64,000 bases of DNA from Phaeacidiphilus oryzae TH49 (GCF_000744815.1 NZ_JQMQ01000005.1:4979801-5043800); one strand, 5' to 3'. Numbered from the stretch's first letter, positions 37,049 to 46,310 are shown. Notes: generated by a model not told the origin, from the letters alone. A program made the numbers and translations.

Positions 37049-37894
37049 TCAGCTCTCGCGCCACCAGTCGTCGCCGGGGGTGACCGGCACGGCCCGCTTG
37101 TGCCGGGTGGCCCGGTAGACCGACTCGACCTTCGCCGCCAGCTCGGGGGTGACGTCCACACCCTCCAGGTAGTCGTCGATCTCGGCGTACTTCAGGCCGA
37201 GGGCGACCTCGTCCGGCAGCGCCGGCCGGTCGTCCTCCAGGTCGGCGGTCGGCACCTTCTGCCAGACGCTCGGCGGCGCCCCCAACTCCTGCAGCAGCGC
37301 TGCTCCCTGACGCTTGGTCAGCCCGGCCAGCGGGGTGATGTCCACGCCCCCGTCGCCGTACTTGGTGAAGAAGCCGGTCACCGCCTCCGCGGCATGGTCG
37401 GTGCCCACCACCAGCAGGTTCAGCTGCCCGGCGATCGAGTACTGGATCACCATCCGCTCACGGGCCTTGATGTTGCCCCGTACGAAGTCGCGCAGGACCG
37501 GCTCGTCGCCGAGGAGATCGCTCAGGCCGTGCGCGGCCTCGGCGGCGACGGCGTCCGCGCTCGGCTTCACGTTCACCGCGATCGAGCGGTCCGGCCGGAT
37601 GAACTCCAGGGCGATCTGCGCGTCGGCCTCGTCGGCCTGCACCCCGTAGGGCAGCCGCACCGCGACGAACACGACCTCGTGCCCCTCCGCCCGCAGCTCC
37701 TCGCTGGCGAGCTGGCACAGCCGGCCGGCCAGCGTGCTGTCCTGGCCGCCGCTGATGCCGAGGACGTATCCCCGGGTCGGGGTGGACCGCAGATAGTCCT
37801 TGAGGAAGTCGACCCGCTGCCGGATCTCGTCCTTGGGCCGGATGCTCGGCTTCACGCCGAGCTCGTCGAGGATCTCCTGTCGCAAGTTCACCAT
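37049..37894 (-). CDS. nadE: NH3-dependent NAD+ synthetase
   Basis: Final step of NAD biosynthesis: amidates nicotinate adenine dinucleotide using ATP and ammonia. 281 residues, the size of the ammonia-only enzyme; no glutaminase domain. The PP-loop motif SGGQDS is at 48-53; [34 protein letters not shown] and the C-terminal [11 protein letters not shown] are all characteristic. Start ATG 37894. nadD, the preceding step, lies at 56.6 kb in this window. Confidence 0.96.
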   Translation of the reverse strand: MVNLRQEILDELGVKPSIRPKDEIRQRVDFLKDYLRSTPTRGYVLGISGGQDSTLAGRLCQLASEELRAEGHEVVFVAVRLPYGVQADEADAQIALEFIRPDRSIAVNVKPSADAVAAEAAHGLSDLLGDEPVLRDFVRGNIKARERMVIQYSIAGQLNLLVVGTDHAAEAVTGFFTKYGDGGVDITPLAGLTKRQGAALLQELGAPPSVWQKVPTADLEDDRPALPDEVALGLKYAEIDDYLEGVDVTPELAAKVESVYRATRHKRAVPVTPGDDWWRES

Positions 37895-38037
37895 CCGGGT
37901 ACTGTACTGGGCGTTTCGGACCCGGGAGGCCCATGAAACGGCGGCCGGGGGTTGGGGCTGCGTTCATCTGGCGCGCCTAGCGTGGCGCGGGCTCAGCGCC
38001 CGTCCACCGCCAGTCGCCAGAACGGAGGCCCGGGACC

Positions 38038-39273
38038 GTGGCAGCCGCCGCATCCGCAGCCGCATCCGCAGCCGGACCCGCAGCCGCATCCGTCGCCCCA
38101 ACCGCCGCCGCGCCCGCGGCCCCCGCCGAGGCCGGCCCGGCAGCGGCCGGCCCGGCAGCAGGGTTCCGGCCGCCCGCGCTGCCCTCGCTCACCGGGATGC
38201 GGTGGGGCGCGGCGCTACTGGTCTTCGGGCTCCACACCCACAACCTCCTGCTGGTGCACGGGACTTCGGGCGCCGCGGCGACCTGGGCCTTCACCTCGGG
38301 AGCGACCGGGGTCTCGTTCTTCTTCATCCTCTCGGGCTTCGTGCTGGCCTGGACCGCGCGGCCGGGCGCCACCCGGCTGCCGGACGTCCGGCGCTTCTGG
38401 CGCCGGCGGATCGCCCGGATCTACCCCGTCCACCTGGTCACCGCGCTCCTCGCGCTGCTGCTCGCGCTCTGGCTGACCCCGGACGGGCTGCCGAGCGCCA
38501 AGCAGATCGCCGCCAACCTCCTCCTCGTCCACACCTGGAAGGGCGACTGGTGGCAGACCCTCGACTCGGTCAGCTGGTCGCTGGCCTGCGAGGCCTTCTT
38601 CTATGCCGTCTTCCCGCTGCTCCAGCGGCTGGTGCTGGACCCGCTGGCGCGGCGGCCGCGGCGCACCACCGCGCTCGCGGCCTGCTGCGCCGCACTGGTG
38701 GCGGTGCTGCCCTGGGTGGACGCCCACTTCGCGCTGAACTGGCAGATGAACAGTCAGCCGCTGCTACGGCTGCCGGAGTTCGTGCTGGGCGCGCTGCTCG
38801 CCCTCCTGGTCCGCGGCGGGCACTGGCGCGGACCGGCGCCGGACGCCGCGCTCGCCGTGGCACTCCTGGGCTACTTCGGCGCGGCCCAGCTGGCCGCCGG
38901 GTCGCCGTACGCGTACAGCGCCTGTACCGTGCTCGGCTTCGCGCTGCTGATCGCCGCCGGGGCGACCGCCGACCTGCGCGGGGAGCGCTGCTTCTGGCGG
39001 CGGCGGGCGCTGGTCCGACTGGGTGAACTCTCCTTCGCCTTCTACATGGTGCATCTGCTGGTGCTGCGGGCGGCCCTGCGGCTGCCGGACGCGGTCACCC
39101 ACCACACCGCCTTCGCGGCGGCCGTGCTGGTGACGGCGCTGGGCTGCGCCTGGCTGGTCGAGCGGGGAGTGGAGCTCCCCGCCCGGCGGCTGATCCTCGC
39201 CCCGCCCCTGTGGGTGACGCGGTGGGCTCAGTGGAGGCAGAGGCAGAAGGGGTGGCCGGCGGGGTCCGCGTAG
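38038..39273 (+). CDS. acyltransferase 3 family membrane protein
   Basis: Integral membrane O-acyltransferase (OafA/YrhL type), 411 residues with about ten helices. After an Ala/Pro-rich cytoplasmic start (first ~45 residues), the family hallmarks appear: LTGMRWGAALLVFGLHTHN with the catalytic-type histidine, GVSFFFILSGFVLAW, RFWRRRIARIYPVHL and a WSLACEAFFYAVFP segment. Members acetylate or acylate surface glycans or antibiotics; target unknown. GTG 38038. The last 46 bp overlap the convergent VOC gene. Short CCGCATCCG-type repeats lie just inside the start. Confidence 0.88.
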   Translation: MAAAASAAASAAGPAAASVAPTAAAPAAPAEAGPAAAGPAAGFRPPALPSLTGMRWGAALLVFGLHTHNLLLVHGTSGAAATWAFTSGATGVSFFFILSGFVLAWTARPGATRLPDVRRFWRRRIARIYPVHLVTALLALLLALWLTPDGLPSAKQIAANLLLVHTWKGDWWQTLDSVSWSLACEAFFYAVFPLLQRLVLDPLARRPRRTTALAACCAALVAVLPWVDAHFALNWQMNSQPLLRLPEFVLGALLALLVRGGHWRGPAPDAALAVALLGYFGAAQLAAGSPYAYSACTVLGFALLIAAGATADLRGERCFWRRRALVRLGELSFAFYMVHLLVLRAALRLPDAVTHHTAFAAAVLVTALGCAWLVERGVELPARRLILAPPLWVTRWAQWRQRQKGWPAGSA

Positions 39274-39602
39274 ACCCGCCAGTTCGCCTCCGGGCGGAGC
39301 TGGTCGGTGCGCTCCAGTACGGTCGCGCCCAGCTCCAGCACCCGTTTCTCGTCGGCCTCGATGTCGTCCACGTCGAAGTCCAGATGCACCTGCTGCGGGT
39401 GCTGCTGGCCGGGCCACTCCGGCGGCCGGTAGCCGTCCACCCGCTGGAAGGCCAGCGGTGTGCCCTCGAAGCCGTGCACCTCCACCCAGCCGGGATCCTC
39501 CGGATCGGACTTGATCTGCCCGCCGAGCAGTTCCGCGTAGAACCCGGCGAGTCGCATCGGGTCCGGGCAGTCCAGTGCGACCGCCTGAAGCTTCCGAATC
39601 AT
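39228..39602 (-). CDS. VOC-superfamily (glyoxalase/dioxygenase-like) protein
   Basis: 124-residue single-domain vicinal-oxygen-chelate protein. Two beta-alpha-beta-beta-beta halves are visible, MIRKLQAVALDCPDPMRLAGFYAELLGG and VHLDFDVDDIEADEKRVLELGA, ending ADPAGHPFCLCLH. The usual metal ligands are only partly present (VHLDFDV histidine, YADPAGHPF). Function not determinable; some such proteins bind toxins or antibiotics. ATG 39602. It converges on the acyltransferase gene with a 46-bp overlap. Confidence 0.85.
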   Translation of the reverse strand: MIRKLQAVALDCPDPMRLAGFYAELLGGQIKSDPEDPGWVEVHGFEGTPLAFQRVDGYRPPEWPGQQHPQQVHLDFDVDDIEADEKRVLELGATVLERTDQLRPEANWRVYADPAGHPFCLCLH

Positions 39603-39766
39603 CTGCGGATCTCCTCCCTCTTCGGTCCCTCCGGCCCTCGCGAGCCTTCTCGGACCGCCCCTTCCCCTGCTCCGCGTAATCTATAGGGGGGGTCTGACAG
39701 AACCGCGGATTCCCGCGCATGACCGCAGAGCCCGTTCGAGGGACCCGACCGAAGGACTGAGCGACC

Positions 39767-40594
39767 CTGGCACGCCGTACGCCCGACGGACCGCCGCCCG
39801 CGCCGGCGGTGCAGCGCATCCGCCTCCGCTACACCAAACGCGGACGCCTCCGCTTCACCAGCCACCGCGACTTCCAGCGGGCCTTCGAGCGGGCCTTGCG
39901 CCGCTCCGCGGTGCCGATGGCGTACTCCGCCGGTTTCACCCCGCATCCCAAGATCAGCTTCGCCAACGCGGCCCCGACCGGGACCGCCAGCGAGGCCGAG
40001 TACCTGGAGATCGCCCTCACCGAGCGGCGCGATCCGGCGGAGCTGCGGGCCCGGCTGGACGAGTCGCTGCCGGACGGGCTGGACGTCACGGACGCTGTCG
40101 AGGCCCTGACCTCGGACTTCGTCGAGCGGCTGGAGGCGTCGGTGTGGCGGCTGGCGCTCCCGGGGGTGGCGGAGGACGAGGCCCGGGCGGCCGTCGACCG
40201 GTTCCTCGCGGAGGAGTCGGTCACCGTTCAGCGCAGGACCAAGAACGGCATCCGGGACTTCGACGCGCGCGGAGCGGTACTCGCCCTCGAGGTGCTGAAG
40301 CCGGGGGCCGAAGCCGGTTCGCAGGCCGGTGTGACGGGTGATACCGCTGGTGAAGGTGTGGAGATCACACCACGTGCCGATACCCGTGCGGGCCGTGGCT
40401 GTGCGATACTGCGGCTGGTTGTTCGGCATGCGACGCCTGCCGTACGACCCGACGACGTCCTGTCCGGCCTCCGTGCCGCGGCCGACCTCGCGCCGCCGGT
40501 CCCCGCAGAGGTGACCAGGCTGGCGCAGGGGCCGCTCGGCGAGGAGACCGGCACGGTGACCGACCCGTTCGCGCCGGACCGCGGCGCGGCGTAG
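39767..40594 (+). CDS. radical-SAM-associated protein (TIGR03936/DUF2344), CTG start
   Basis: Partner protein of the radical SAM enzyme family at 29381; function unknown. From the CTG at 39767 it is 275 residues. The core reads QRIRLRYTKRGRLRFTSHRDFQRAFERAL, with AGFTPHPKISFANAAPTG, typical of the family. CTG 39767 is chosen because GAAGGA lies 10 nt upstream and the residues before the first GTG (39809), ARRTPDGPPPAP, look like the family start; GTG 39809 has no ribosome site. An in-frame TGA at 39758 limits any further extension. In related genomes it sits next to the radical SAM gene; here 8.4 kb of accessory genes intervene. Confidence 0.85.
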   Translation: MARRTPDGPPPAPAVQRIRLRYTKRGRLRFTSHRDFQRAFERALRRSAVPMAYSAGFTPHPKISFANAAPTGTASEAEYLEIALTERRDPAELRARLDESLPDGLDVTDAVEALTSDFVERLEASVWRLALPGVAEDEARAAVDRFLAEESVTVQRRTKNGIRDFDARGAVLALEVLKPGAEAGSQAGVTGDTAGEGVEITPRADTRAGRGCAILRLVVRHATPAVRPDDVLSGLRAAADLAPPVPAEVTRLAQGPLGEETGTVTDPFAPDRGAA

Positions 40595-40905
40595 GCCCCG
40601 CCCCCCGCGAAGGCCCTGCCGCAGCCCGCCGCCGCGCGTTGGCCGGCCCGCTGCCGATGGGAAGCACAGCGCGGCCAGGTCGTCGTCGGCCCTGAAGGGG
40701 CCTCCGGGAGCCACCCGGGGCCCCGGTCCGGGGCAACCGACCAGGACTGGCCCAGACCAGAAGACTTATCGGCGCACCCGCCAAGACGGTGGTGGCGCCG
40801 AGCGACACGACAAGCCCCCGTGCGGCGCCCGCGCCAGGACGGCCCGGAAGAGGTTTTCGGGCCTCCGGCGGAGGCGCCCGGGGGCGTGACGGGAGAACCG
40901 CCCGC
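40595..40905 (+). other. 311-bp gap before the RNase E/G gene
   Basis: No gene is seen. A hairpin at 40861-40875 (GCCTCC-GGC-GGAGGC) lies directly before the GGGAGAA ribosome site of the RNase E/G gene and could form in its leader, where RNase E-type genes are sometimes autoregulated. No clear promoter. Confidence 0.4.
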
Positions 40906-43900
40906 ATGCTCGACATCAACGAGCCCAACGAGGCGGCGCAGCAGGACGGCGCCACCGCGAACCAGAGTCCTGAACCCTCGGCCGCGCCCGTGCGCCGCCG
41001 GCGCCGCGCGGCCACCCGCCCGGCCGGCTCCCCAGGAGCCACCTCCGAGACCAACGACGCCCAGGCCCCGGCCCCGGCCGGCGAGATCGTACTCCCGGCC
41101 GAGGCCCAGGCCGACGAGGCCGACGAGGCCCAGCCGTCGCAGCAGGCCCAGTCGGCCGAGCAGGCCCAGCAGGCCCAGGAGAGCGCGCCGGAGCGCCCGG
41201 CGCGGCGCCGCCGCGCGGCCAGCCGCCCGGCGGGCTCCCCGCAGGCCACGGCCGCCGAGACGGCCGCCGACGCCGCAGACTCCGCCGCCCCGGCCGAGCC
41301 GGAGGCCGCCGCCCCGGCCGAGCCCGCTGCGGAGGAGGCCCCCGCGCCGCGCCGTCGGCGCCGCGCCGCCGGCCGTCCGGCGGGCTCCCCGCAGAGCGCC
41401 GCGACCGAGCCCGAGGCCGAGCCGGCCGCGGAGCCGGCGCCGGTCGCCGAGCCCGAGCCCCAGCCCGAGCCCGAGGCGGTCGCCGAGGCGGAGGCCGCTC
41501 CGGCGCGCCGTCGCCGTCGCCGTGCCACCTCCCCGGCCGCTGCCGAAGCGGCGCCCGAGCCGGTGGCCGAGGCCGCTGCCGAGCCGGAGGCGGTCGCCGA
41601 GGCGGCCGAGCCGTCCGAGGCCCCCGAGGCGGAGGCCGCTCCGGTGCGCCGCCGCCGTCGCCGTGCCACCTCCGCTCCGGCGGAGGTCGCGGCCGAGGCA
41701 CCGAGTGCCGCGACCGAGGCTGAGGCCGAGCCGGCCGCGGAGCCGGCGCCGGTCGCCGAGACGGAGGAGGCCGCTCCCACCCGCCGTCGCCGTCGCCGTG
41801 CCACCTCCCCGGCCGGCGCTTCGGCCGTCGAGCCGGAGGCCGCCGTCGAGCCCGAGGCCGAGGTCGCGGCCGAGCCCGCCGAGGCGGAGGCCGCTCCGGC
41901 GCGCCGCCGTCGCCGTGCGACCTCGGCCGCCGCCGCGCCTGTCGCGGAGACGCCGGCTGAGCCGGAGCCCGCGGCCGAGACCGCTGCCCAGCCCGAGCCG
42001 GAGGCGGTCGCCGAGGCGGAGGAGCCCGCTCCCACCCGCCGTCGCCGTCGCCGCGCGACCTCCCCGGCTGCCGAGCCGGAGCAGCCCGCGGCCGAGCAGG
42101 CCGAGCAGGCCGGGCCCGCGACCGACGAGCCGGTCAGCGCGCCCGCGGCCGCCGCCGAGCCGGAGGCCGAGCCCGAGGCCGCCCCCGCGCGGCGTCGCCG
42201 CCGCCGGGCGGAGTCGCCGTCCGGTTCGCCGTTCGCCGTCTCCGCCCCCGCCGGCGAGGAGGAGCCGGCCGCGTCCGGCGCCCAGGCCGAGCAGGCCGCC
42301 CAGGCAGAGCAGACGGAGCAGGCCGAGCAGGCCGAGCAGTCGGAGGGGGACGGCACCGGCCGTCGCCGTCGCCGTGCCTCGCGGCCGGCCACCGCGCTCT
42401 TCCAGGCGCCGGTCTTCCAGGAGCCGGCCGCCGAGATCGTGATCCCGTCGCGCGGCGCCGAGGCGACCGCCGACGCGGCTGCGGGGGAGTCCGCGACCGC
42501 CGGCTCCGCCGCCGAGCAGACCGAGCCGGGCCAGGCCCGCCGCCGTCGCCGCCGGGCGACCTCCGCCGGGGCCGGCGAGCAGCCGCAGACCGCGGAGTCC
42601 GCTGCCGCTGCGGCCGCCGCTGCCGCCGCGGCCCCGACGGAGGCCGCGGAGGAGCAGCAGCCGGCCGCCGACGCCGACGACTACGCGGACGAGGAGAACC
42701 GTCCGTCCCGCCGTCGCCGTCGTGGCGGCCGCCGCCGTCGCCGCGGTGAGCAGTCGGACGGTACGGGCGAGGGCGCCGACTCCTCGACCGAGGCCGAGAC
42801 CGAGGGGTCCGGCCGGCCCGACGAGGACCAGGACGCCGAGCTCGACGCCGAGGCCGCGGACGCCGAGGGCGAGCAGGACGACGACGCCGGCCACGGCGAG
42901 ACGTCCAGCTCCTCCCGCCGCCGCCGTCGCCGTCGCCGCCGCAGCGGGGACGGCGAGGGGGGCGAGGACGGCTCCTCGGACGACCCGGAGCGCACCGTCG
43001 TCAAGATCCGCGAACCGCGCAAGCGCAGCCACGAGGCGCCGTTCGACCCGGACGAGGTGCAGTCCATCAAGGGCTCGACCCGTCTGGAGGCGAAGAAGCA
43101 GCGCCGCCGGGAGGGCCGCGAGCAGGGCCGCCGCCGGGTGCCGATCATCACCGAGGCCGAGTTCCTGGCCCGCCGCGAGGCGGTGGAGCGGGTCATGGTG
43201 GTCCGCCAGTACGGCGAGCGGACGCAGATCGGCGTGCTGGAGGACAACGTCCTCGTCGAGCACTACGTCAACAAGGAGCAGTCCACCTCCTACGTCGGCA
43301 ACGTCTACCTGGGCAAGGTGCAGAACGTCCTGCCGTCGATGGAGGCCGCCTTCGTCGACATCGGCAAGGGCCGGAACGCCGTCCTCTACGCCGGCGAGGT
43401 CAACTTCGACGCGCTGGGCAACAAGGGCGGCCCGCGCCGGATCGAGTCCGTCCTCAAGTCCGGCCAGTCGGTGCTCGTGCAGGTCACCAAGGACCCGATC
43501 GGCCACAAGGGCGCCCGCCTGACCAGCCAGGTCTCGCTGCCCGGCCGCTACCTGGTGTACGTGCCCGAGGGTTCGATGACCGGCATCAGCCGGAAGCTCC
43601 CGGACACCGAGCGCTCCCGCCTCAAGCAGATCCTCAAGAAGATCGTCCCGGACGACGCCGGCGTCATCGTGCGCACGGCCGCCGAGGGCGCCTCCGAGGA
43701 GGAGCTGACCCGGGACGTCCAGCGGCTGCAGCAGCAGTGGGAGGACATCCAGAAGAAGGCCCAGAGCGGCGGCGCGCCGACCCTCCTCTACGGGGAGCCG
43801 GACCTCACCGTCCGGGTCATCCGGGACATCTTCAACGAGGACTTCTCGAAGGTGATCGTCTCCGGTGAGACCGCCTGGGAGACCATCTACGACTACGTCT

Positions 43901-45420
43901 CCAACGTGGCGCCGGACCTGACGCCGCGTCTGGAGAAGTGGACCTCGGACGTCGACGTCTTCGCCACCTACCGGATCGACGAGCAGCTGATGAAGGCGCT
44001 GGACCGCAAGGTCTGGCTGCCCTCCGGCGGTTCGCTGGTGATCGACCGGACCGAGGCCATGGTCGTGGTCGACGTCAACACCGGGAAGTTCACCGGCCAG
44101 GGCGGCAACCTGGAGGAGACCGTCACCAGGAACAACCTGGAGGCGGCCGAGGAGATCGTCCGGCAGCTGCGGCTGCGCGACCTCGGCGGCATCGTCGTGA
44201 TCGACTTCATCGACATGGTGCTGGAGTCCAACCGGGACCTGGTGCTGCGCCGCCTGCTGGAGTGCCTGGGCCGGGACCGGACCAAGCACCAGGTGGCCGA
44301 GGTGACCTCGCTCGGCCTGGTGCAGATGACCCGCAAGCGGGTCGGCCAGGGGCTGCTGGAGTCCTTCTCCGAGACCTGCGTCCACTGCAACGGCCGCGGC
44401 ATCCACGTCCACATGGACCAGCCGCCCGCGCACAGCCACTCGGGCAACGGCGGCGGCAACGGAAGCGGAAGCGGCAGCGGCAAGCGGCGCAAGCGCGGGA
44501 AGGGCGGCTCCGGTGCGGACGCCGGCCAGGGGCAGGCCGCGTCGCAGAGCGCGGTCTCCGGACCCGCGCAGGTCGCGGCGGCCACCGTGCAGCCGAAGGC
44601 CGAGGAGGACGGCGACGCCGGGATCCCGACCACTCCGGAGGACGAGCTGACGGCTGAGGCCGACGCGCTGGTCCAGCGGCTGGGGAGCGTCGGCCGGGAG
44701 CCGCAGCCGGCGGCCGAGGCCTCCTCCGAGGCCGAGGAGGCCGTCGCCGAGGCGGCCGCGGAGGTCGCCGGAAGCACCGGGACCGCCGGGGACGTCGGGG
44801 ACGCCGCCGCGGCCGAGGCTCCGGCGGAGCCGGCCAGGCCGCGTGGACGGCGCCGCGCCTCGCGCAAGGCGTCCGCCCCCGCGGGGTCGCCGAGCAGCGC
44901 CTCCTCGGAGGCCGGCGTGGTGGTCATCCCCTCGCGCACCGCCGCCGCCGAGCCGGAGAGCGCGGTGGCCGCGCAGGCCGCCCCGCCGGCGACGGTCACC
45001 GAGCCGGTCGGCGAGCCGGAGACGGCGCCCGCCGGGTCCGGCGAGGCCGCCGGGGCCGGAGAGCCGGCCGTGGAGCCCACCGAGGCACCTGCGGAGGCGC
45101 CCGCCAAGAAGACCGCCAAGCGGACCGCCGCCAAGAAGACGGCGACCCGCAAGACGGCGGCCAAGAAGGCCCCGGCGAAGAAGGCCGCGGCCAAGAAGGC
45201 GGCCGAGCCGCAGTCCGACGGCGGCGTCGACGGCAGCGCCGAGGGCGGGGCCGACGGCCAGGCCGAGGAGAAGCCCGCCCCGGCCAGGAAGACGGCCGCC
45301 AGGAAGTCCGCGGCGAAGAAGACCGCGGCCAAGAAGGCGACCGGGGCCACCGGCAGGAAGTCCGCGGCCAGGAAGACCGCCGCTTCGGAGGCCGCCGAGG
45401 CGGCCCCCGGCGAGGCGTAG
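40906..45420 (+). CDS. rne: RNase E/G family endoribonuclease with long repetitive arms
   Basis: Initiates mRNA decay and rRNA processing. 1504 residues, far longer than the ~480-residue core. Residues 1 to about 700 alternate Ala/Glu/Pro stretches with about thirteen arginine blocks (RRRRRRATS type). The S1 domain begins near 758 (VERVMVVRQYGERTQ), the DNase I-like catalytic aspartates are Asp1056 (VVDVNTG) and Asp1100 (DFIDM), and the zinc link is Cys1158-Cys1161 (CVHCNGRG). The C-terminal arm ends in histone-H1-like Lys/Ala repeats (KKTAKRTAAKKTATRKTAA). ATG 40906 with GGGAG upstream; the in-frame extension to 40789 is not family-like. In S. coelicolor this is the RNase ES locus. Confidence 0.93.
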   Translation: MLDINEPNEAAQQDGATANQSPEPSAAPVRRRRRAATRPAGSPGATSETNDAQAPAPAGEIVLPAEAQADEADEAQPSQQAQSAEQAQQAQESAPERPARRRRAASRPAGSPQATAAETAADAADSAAPAEPEAAAPAEPAAEEAPAPRRRRRAAGRPAGSPQSAATEPEAEPAAEPAPVAEPEPQPEPEAVAEAEAAPARRRRRRATSPAAAEAAPEPVAEAAAEPEAVAEAAEPSEAPEAEAAPVRRRRRRATSAPAEVAAEAPSAATEAEAEPAAEPAPVAETEEAAPTRRRRRRATSPAGASAVEPEAAVEPEAEVAAEPAEAEAAPARRRRRATSAAAAPVAETPAEPEPAAETAAQPEPEAVAEAEEPAPTRRRRRRATSPAAEPEQPAAEQAEQAGPATDEPVSAPAAAAEPEAEPEAAPARRRRRRAESPSGSPFAVSAPAGEEEPAASGAQAEQAAQAEQTEQAEQAEQSEGDGTGRRRRRASRPATALFQAPVFQEPAAEIVIPSRGAEATADAAAGESATAGSAAEQTEPGQARRRRRRATSAGAGEQPQTAESAAAAAAAAAAAPTEAAEEQQPAADADDYADEENRPSRRRRRGGRRRRRGEQSDGTGEGADSSTEAETEGSGRPDEDQDAELDAEAADAEGEQDDDAGHGETSSSSRRRRRRRRRSGDGEGGEDGSSDDPERTVVKIREPRKRSHEAPFDPDEVQSIKGSTRLEAKKQRRREGREQGRRRVPIITEAEFLARREAVERVMVVRQYGERTQIGVLEDNVLVEHYVNKEQSTSYVGNVYLGKVQNVLPSMEAAFVDIGKGRNAVLYAGEVNFDALGNKGGPRRIESVLKSGQSVLVQVTKDPIGHKGARLTSQVSLPGRYLVYVPEGSMTGISRKLPDTERSRLKQILKKIVPDDAGVIVRTAAEGASEEELTRDVQRLQQQWEDIQKKAQSGGAPTLLYGEPDLTVRVIRDIFNEDFSKVIVSGETAWETIYDYVSNVAPDLTPRLEKWTSDVDVFATYRIDEQLMKALDRKVWLPSGGSLVIDRTEAMVVVDVNTGKFTGQGGNLEETVTRNNLEAAEEIVRQLRLRDLGGIVVIDFIDMVLESNRDLVLRRLLECLGRDRTKHQVAEVTSLGLVQMTRKRVGQGLLESFSETCVHCNGRGIHVHMDQPPAHSHSGNGGGNGSGSGSGKRRKRGKGGSGADAGQGQAASQSAVSGPAQVAAATVQPKAEEDGDAGIPTTPEDELTAEADALVQRLGSVGREPQPAAEASSEAEEAVAEAAAEVAGSTGTAGDVGDAAAAEAPAEPARPRGRRRASRKASAPAGSPSSASSEAGVVVIPSRTAAAEPESAVAAQAAPPATVTEPVGEPETAPAGSGEAAGAGEPAVEPTEAPAEAPAKKTAKRTAAKKTATRKTAAKKAPAKKAAAKKAAEPQSDGGVDGSAEGGADGQAEEKPAPARKTAARKSAAKKTAAKKATGATGRKSAARKTAASEAAEAAPGEA
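41000..42750 (+). repeat. degenerate Arg-block repeats in RNase E/G gene
   Basis: About a dozen copies of a CGCCGTCGCCGTCGCCGTGC-like core encode Arg-rich blocks, each separated by 80-150 bp of GAGGCC/GCCGAG-rich DNA encoding Ala/Glu/Pro. Copies are imperfect, so this is an old expansion rather than a fresh tandem array. Confidence 0.7.
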
Positions 45421-45434
45421 GTCACATCCCCGAG

Positions 45435-45473
45435 GTCCCGCCCGGCGGCGGATCGGCAGTCGCCGGGCGGGAC
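45435..45473 (+). terminator. strong terminator after RNase E/G gene
   Basis: A 15-bp stem (45435-45449 with 45459-45473, one G-U pair) with a 9-nt loop, 15 nt past the stop codon. Confidence 0.8.
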
Positions 45474-45486
45474 CGTAGGGGCCGGT

Positions 45487-45516
45487 TTGACCAGGCGTCA
45501 AGGGGTTCCGTAACCT
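45487..45516 (+). promoter_or_regulatory. rplU promoter
   Basis: TTGACC (45487-45492), an 18-bp spacer and TAACCT (45511-45516) form a good vegetative promoter between the RNase E/G terminator and rplU. The leader would be about 195 nt and contains the perfect palindrome GTCCGGATCCGGAC at 45532-45545, a possible regulatory hairpin. Confidence 0.65.
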
Positions 45517-45717
45517 TGACCCTCGGCGACCGTCCGGATCCGGACCGGTGCGCCACCCCCAGAGCAACCACCTCCCCGGTCGGGGCGTGCCCTTCGGGAC
45601 GGGCGCCCTGATCCGGGGGGAGGCCCCCTGCTTGTCGGTCGGACGCGTTTCTGCGCCTTCGTCGCCCGGTGGGACGGCTGGCGTCCGGGGTCCCTACGAG
45701 CTAGTGAAGGAGACGCG

Positions 45718-46038
45718 GTGTACGCGATCGTGCGCAGCGGCGGACGGCAGCACAAGGTTGCCGTCGGCGATGTCATTGAGGCAGACCGGATCTCGACCGC
45801 GAAGGTCGGCGACACCGTCGAGCTCACCACGGTGCTGCTCGTCGACGGCGAGGCCGTCACCTCCGACCCCTGGGTTCTGGCCGGCCTGAAGGTCCAGGCG
45901 GAGGTCGTGGACCACCACAAGGGCGACAAGATCAACATCCAGAAGTACAAGAACAAGACCGGCTACAAGAAGCGCATGGGTCACCGCCAGCAGTACACCG
46001 CGCTTCGCATCACCGGCATCGACTCGGCCAAGAAGTAA
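45718..46038 (+). CDS. rplU: 50S ribosomal protein L21
   Basis: Large-subunit protein binding 23S rRNA. 106 residues, beginning [24 protein letters not shown] with the family's KxGxRQxxV motif and ending with the [16 protein letters not shown] segment. GTG 45718. rpmA follows after 14 bp, the universal pairing. A promoter and 195-nt leader lie upstream. Confidence 0.98.
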   Translation: MYAIVRSGGRQHKVAVGDVIEADRISTAKVGDTVELTTVLLVDGEAVTSDPWVLAGLKVQAEVVDHHKGDKINIQKYKNKTGYKKRMGHRQQYTALRITGIDSAKK

Positions 46039-46052
46039 GGGGCGTTTGAGAG

Positions 46053-46310
46053 ATGGCACACAAGAAGGGCGCTAGCTCTACCCGGAACGGCCGCGACTCG
46101 AACGCCCAGCGCCTCGGCGTGAAGCGCTTCGGCGGCCAGGTCGTCAACGCCGGCGAGATCATCATCCGCCAGCGCGGCACCCACTTCCACCCGGGTGCCG
46201 GTGTCGGCCGCGGTGGCGACGACACCCTGTTCGCGCTGATCCCGGGTGCCGTGCAGTTCGGCACGCGCCGGGACCGCAAGGTCGTGAACATCGTCCCGGT
46301 CGCCGAGTAA
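46053..46310 (+). CDS. rpmA: 50S ribosomal protein L27
   Basis: Large-subunit protein whose N-terminus reaches the peptidyl-transferase centre. 85 residues: [20 protein letters not shown], then [20 protein letters not shown]. It begins directly with MAHKKG, so it has no Firmicutes-type cleaved extension. It is cotranscribed with rplU and followed 160 bp later by obgE. A 6-bp hairpin at 46326-46341 (CGCGGT/ACCGCG) lies in that gap. Confidence 0.98.
   Translation: MAHKKGASSTRNGRDSNAQRLGVKRFGGQVVNAGEIIIRQRGTHFHPGAGVGRGGDDTLFALIPGAVQFGTRRDRKVVNIVPVAE

Noticed and set aside
40950-42700. CRISPR-like array in the RNase E/G gene
   Set aside because: The repeats are in frame, imperfect and encode Arg blocks; there are no spacers or cas genes.
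40228-45567. Very long minus-strand frames antisense to the RNase E/G gene
   Set aside because: Gly/Arg/Leu-rich shadows caused by GC-biased third positions of the real gene.
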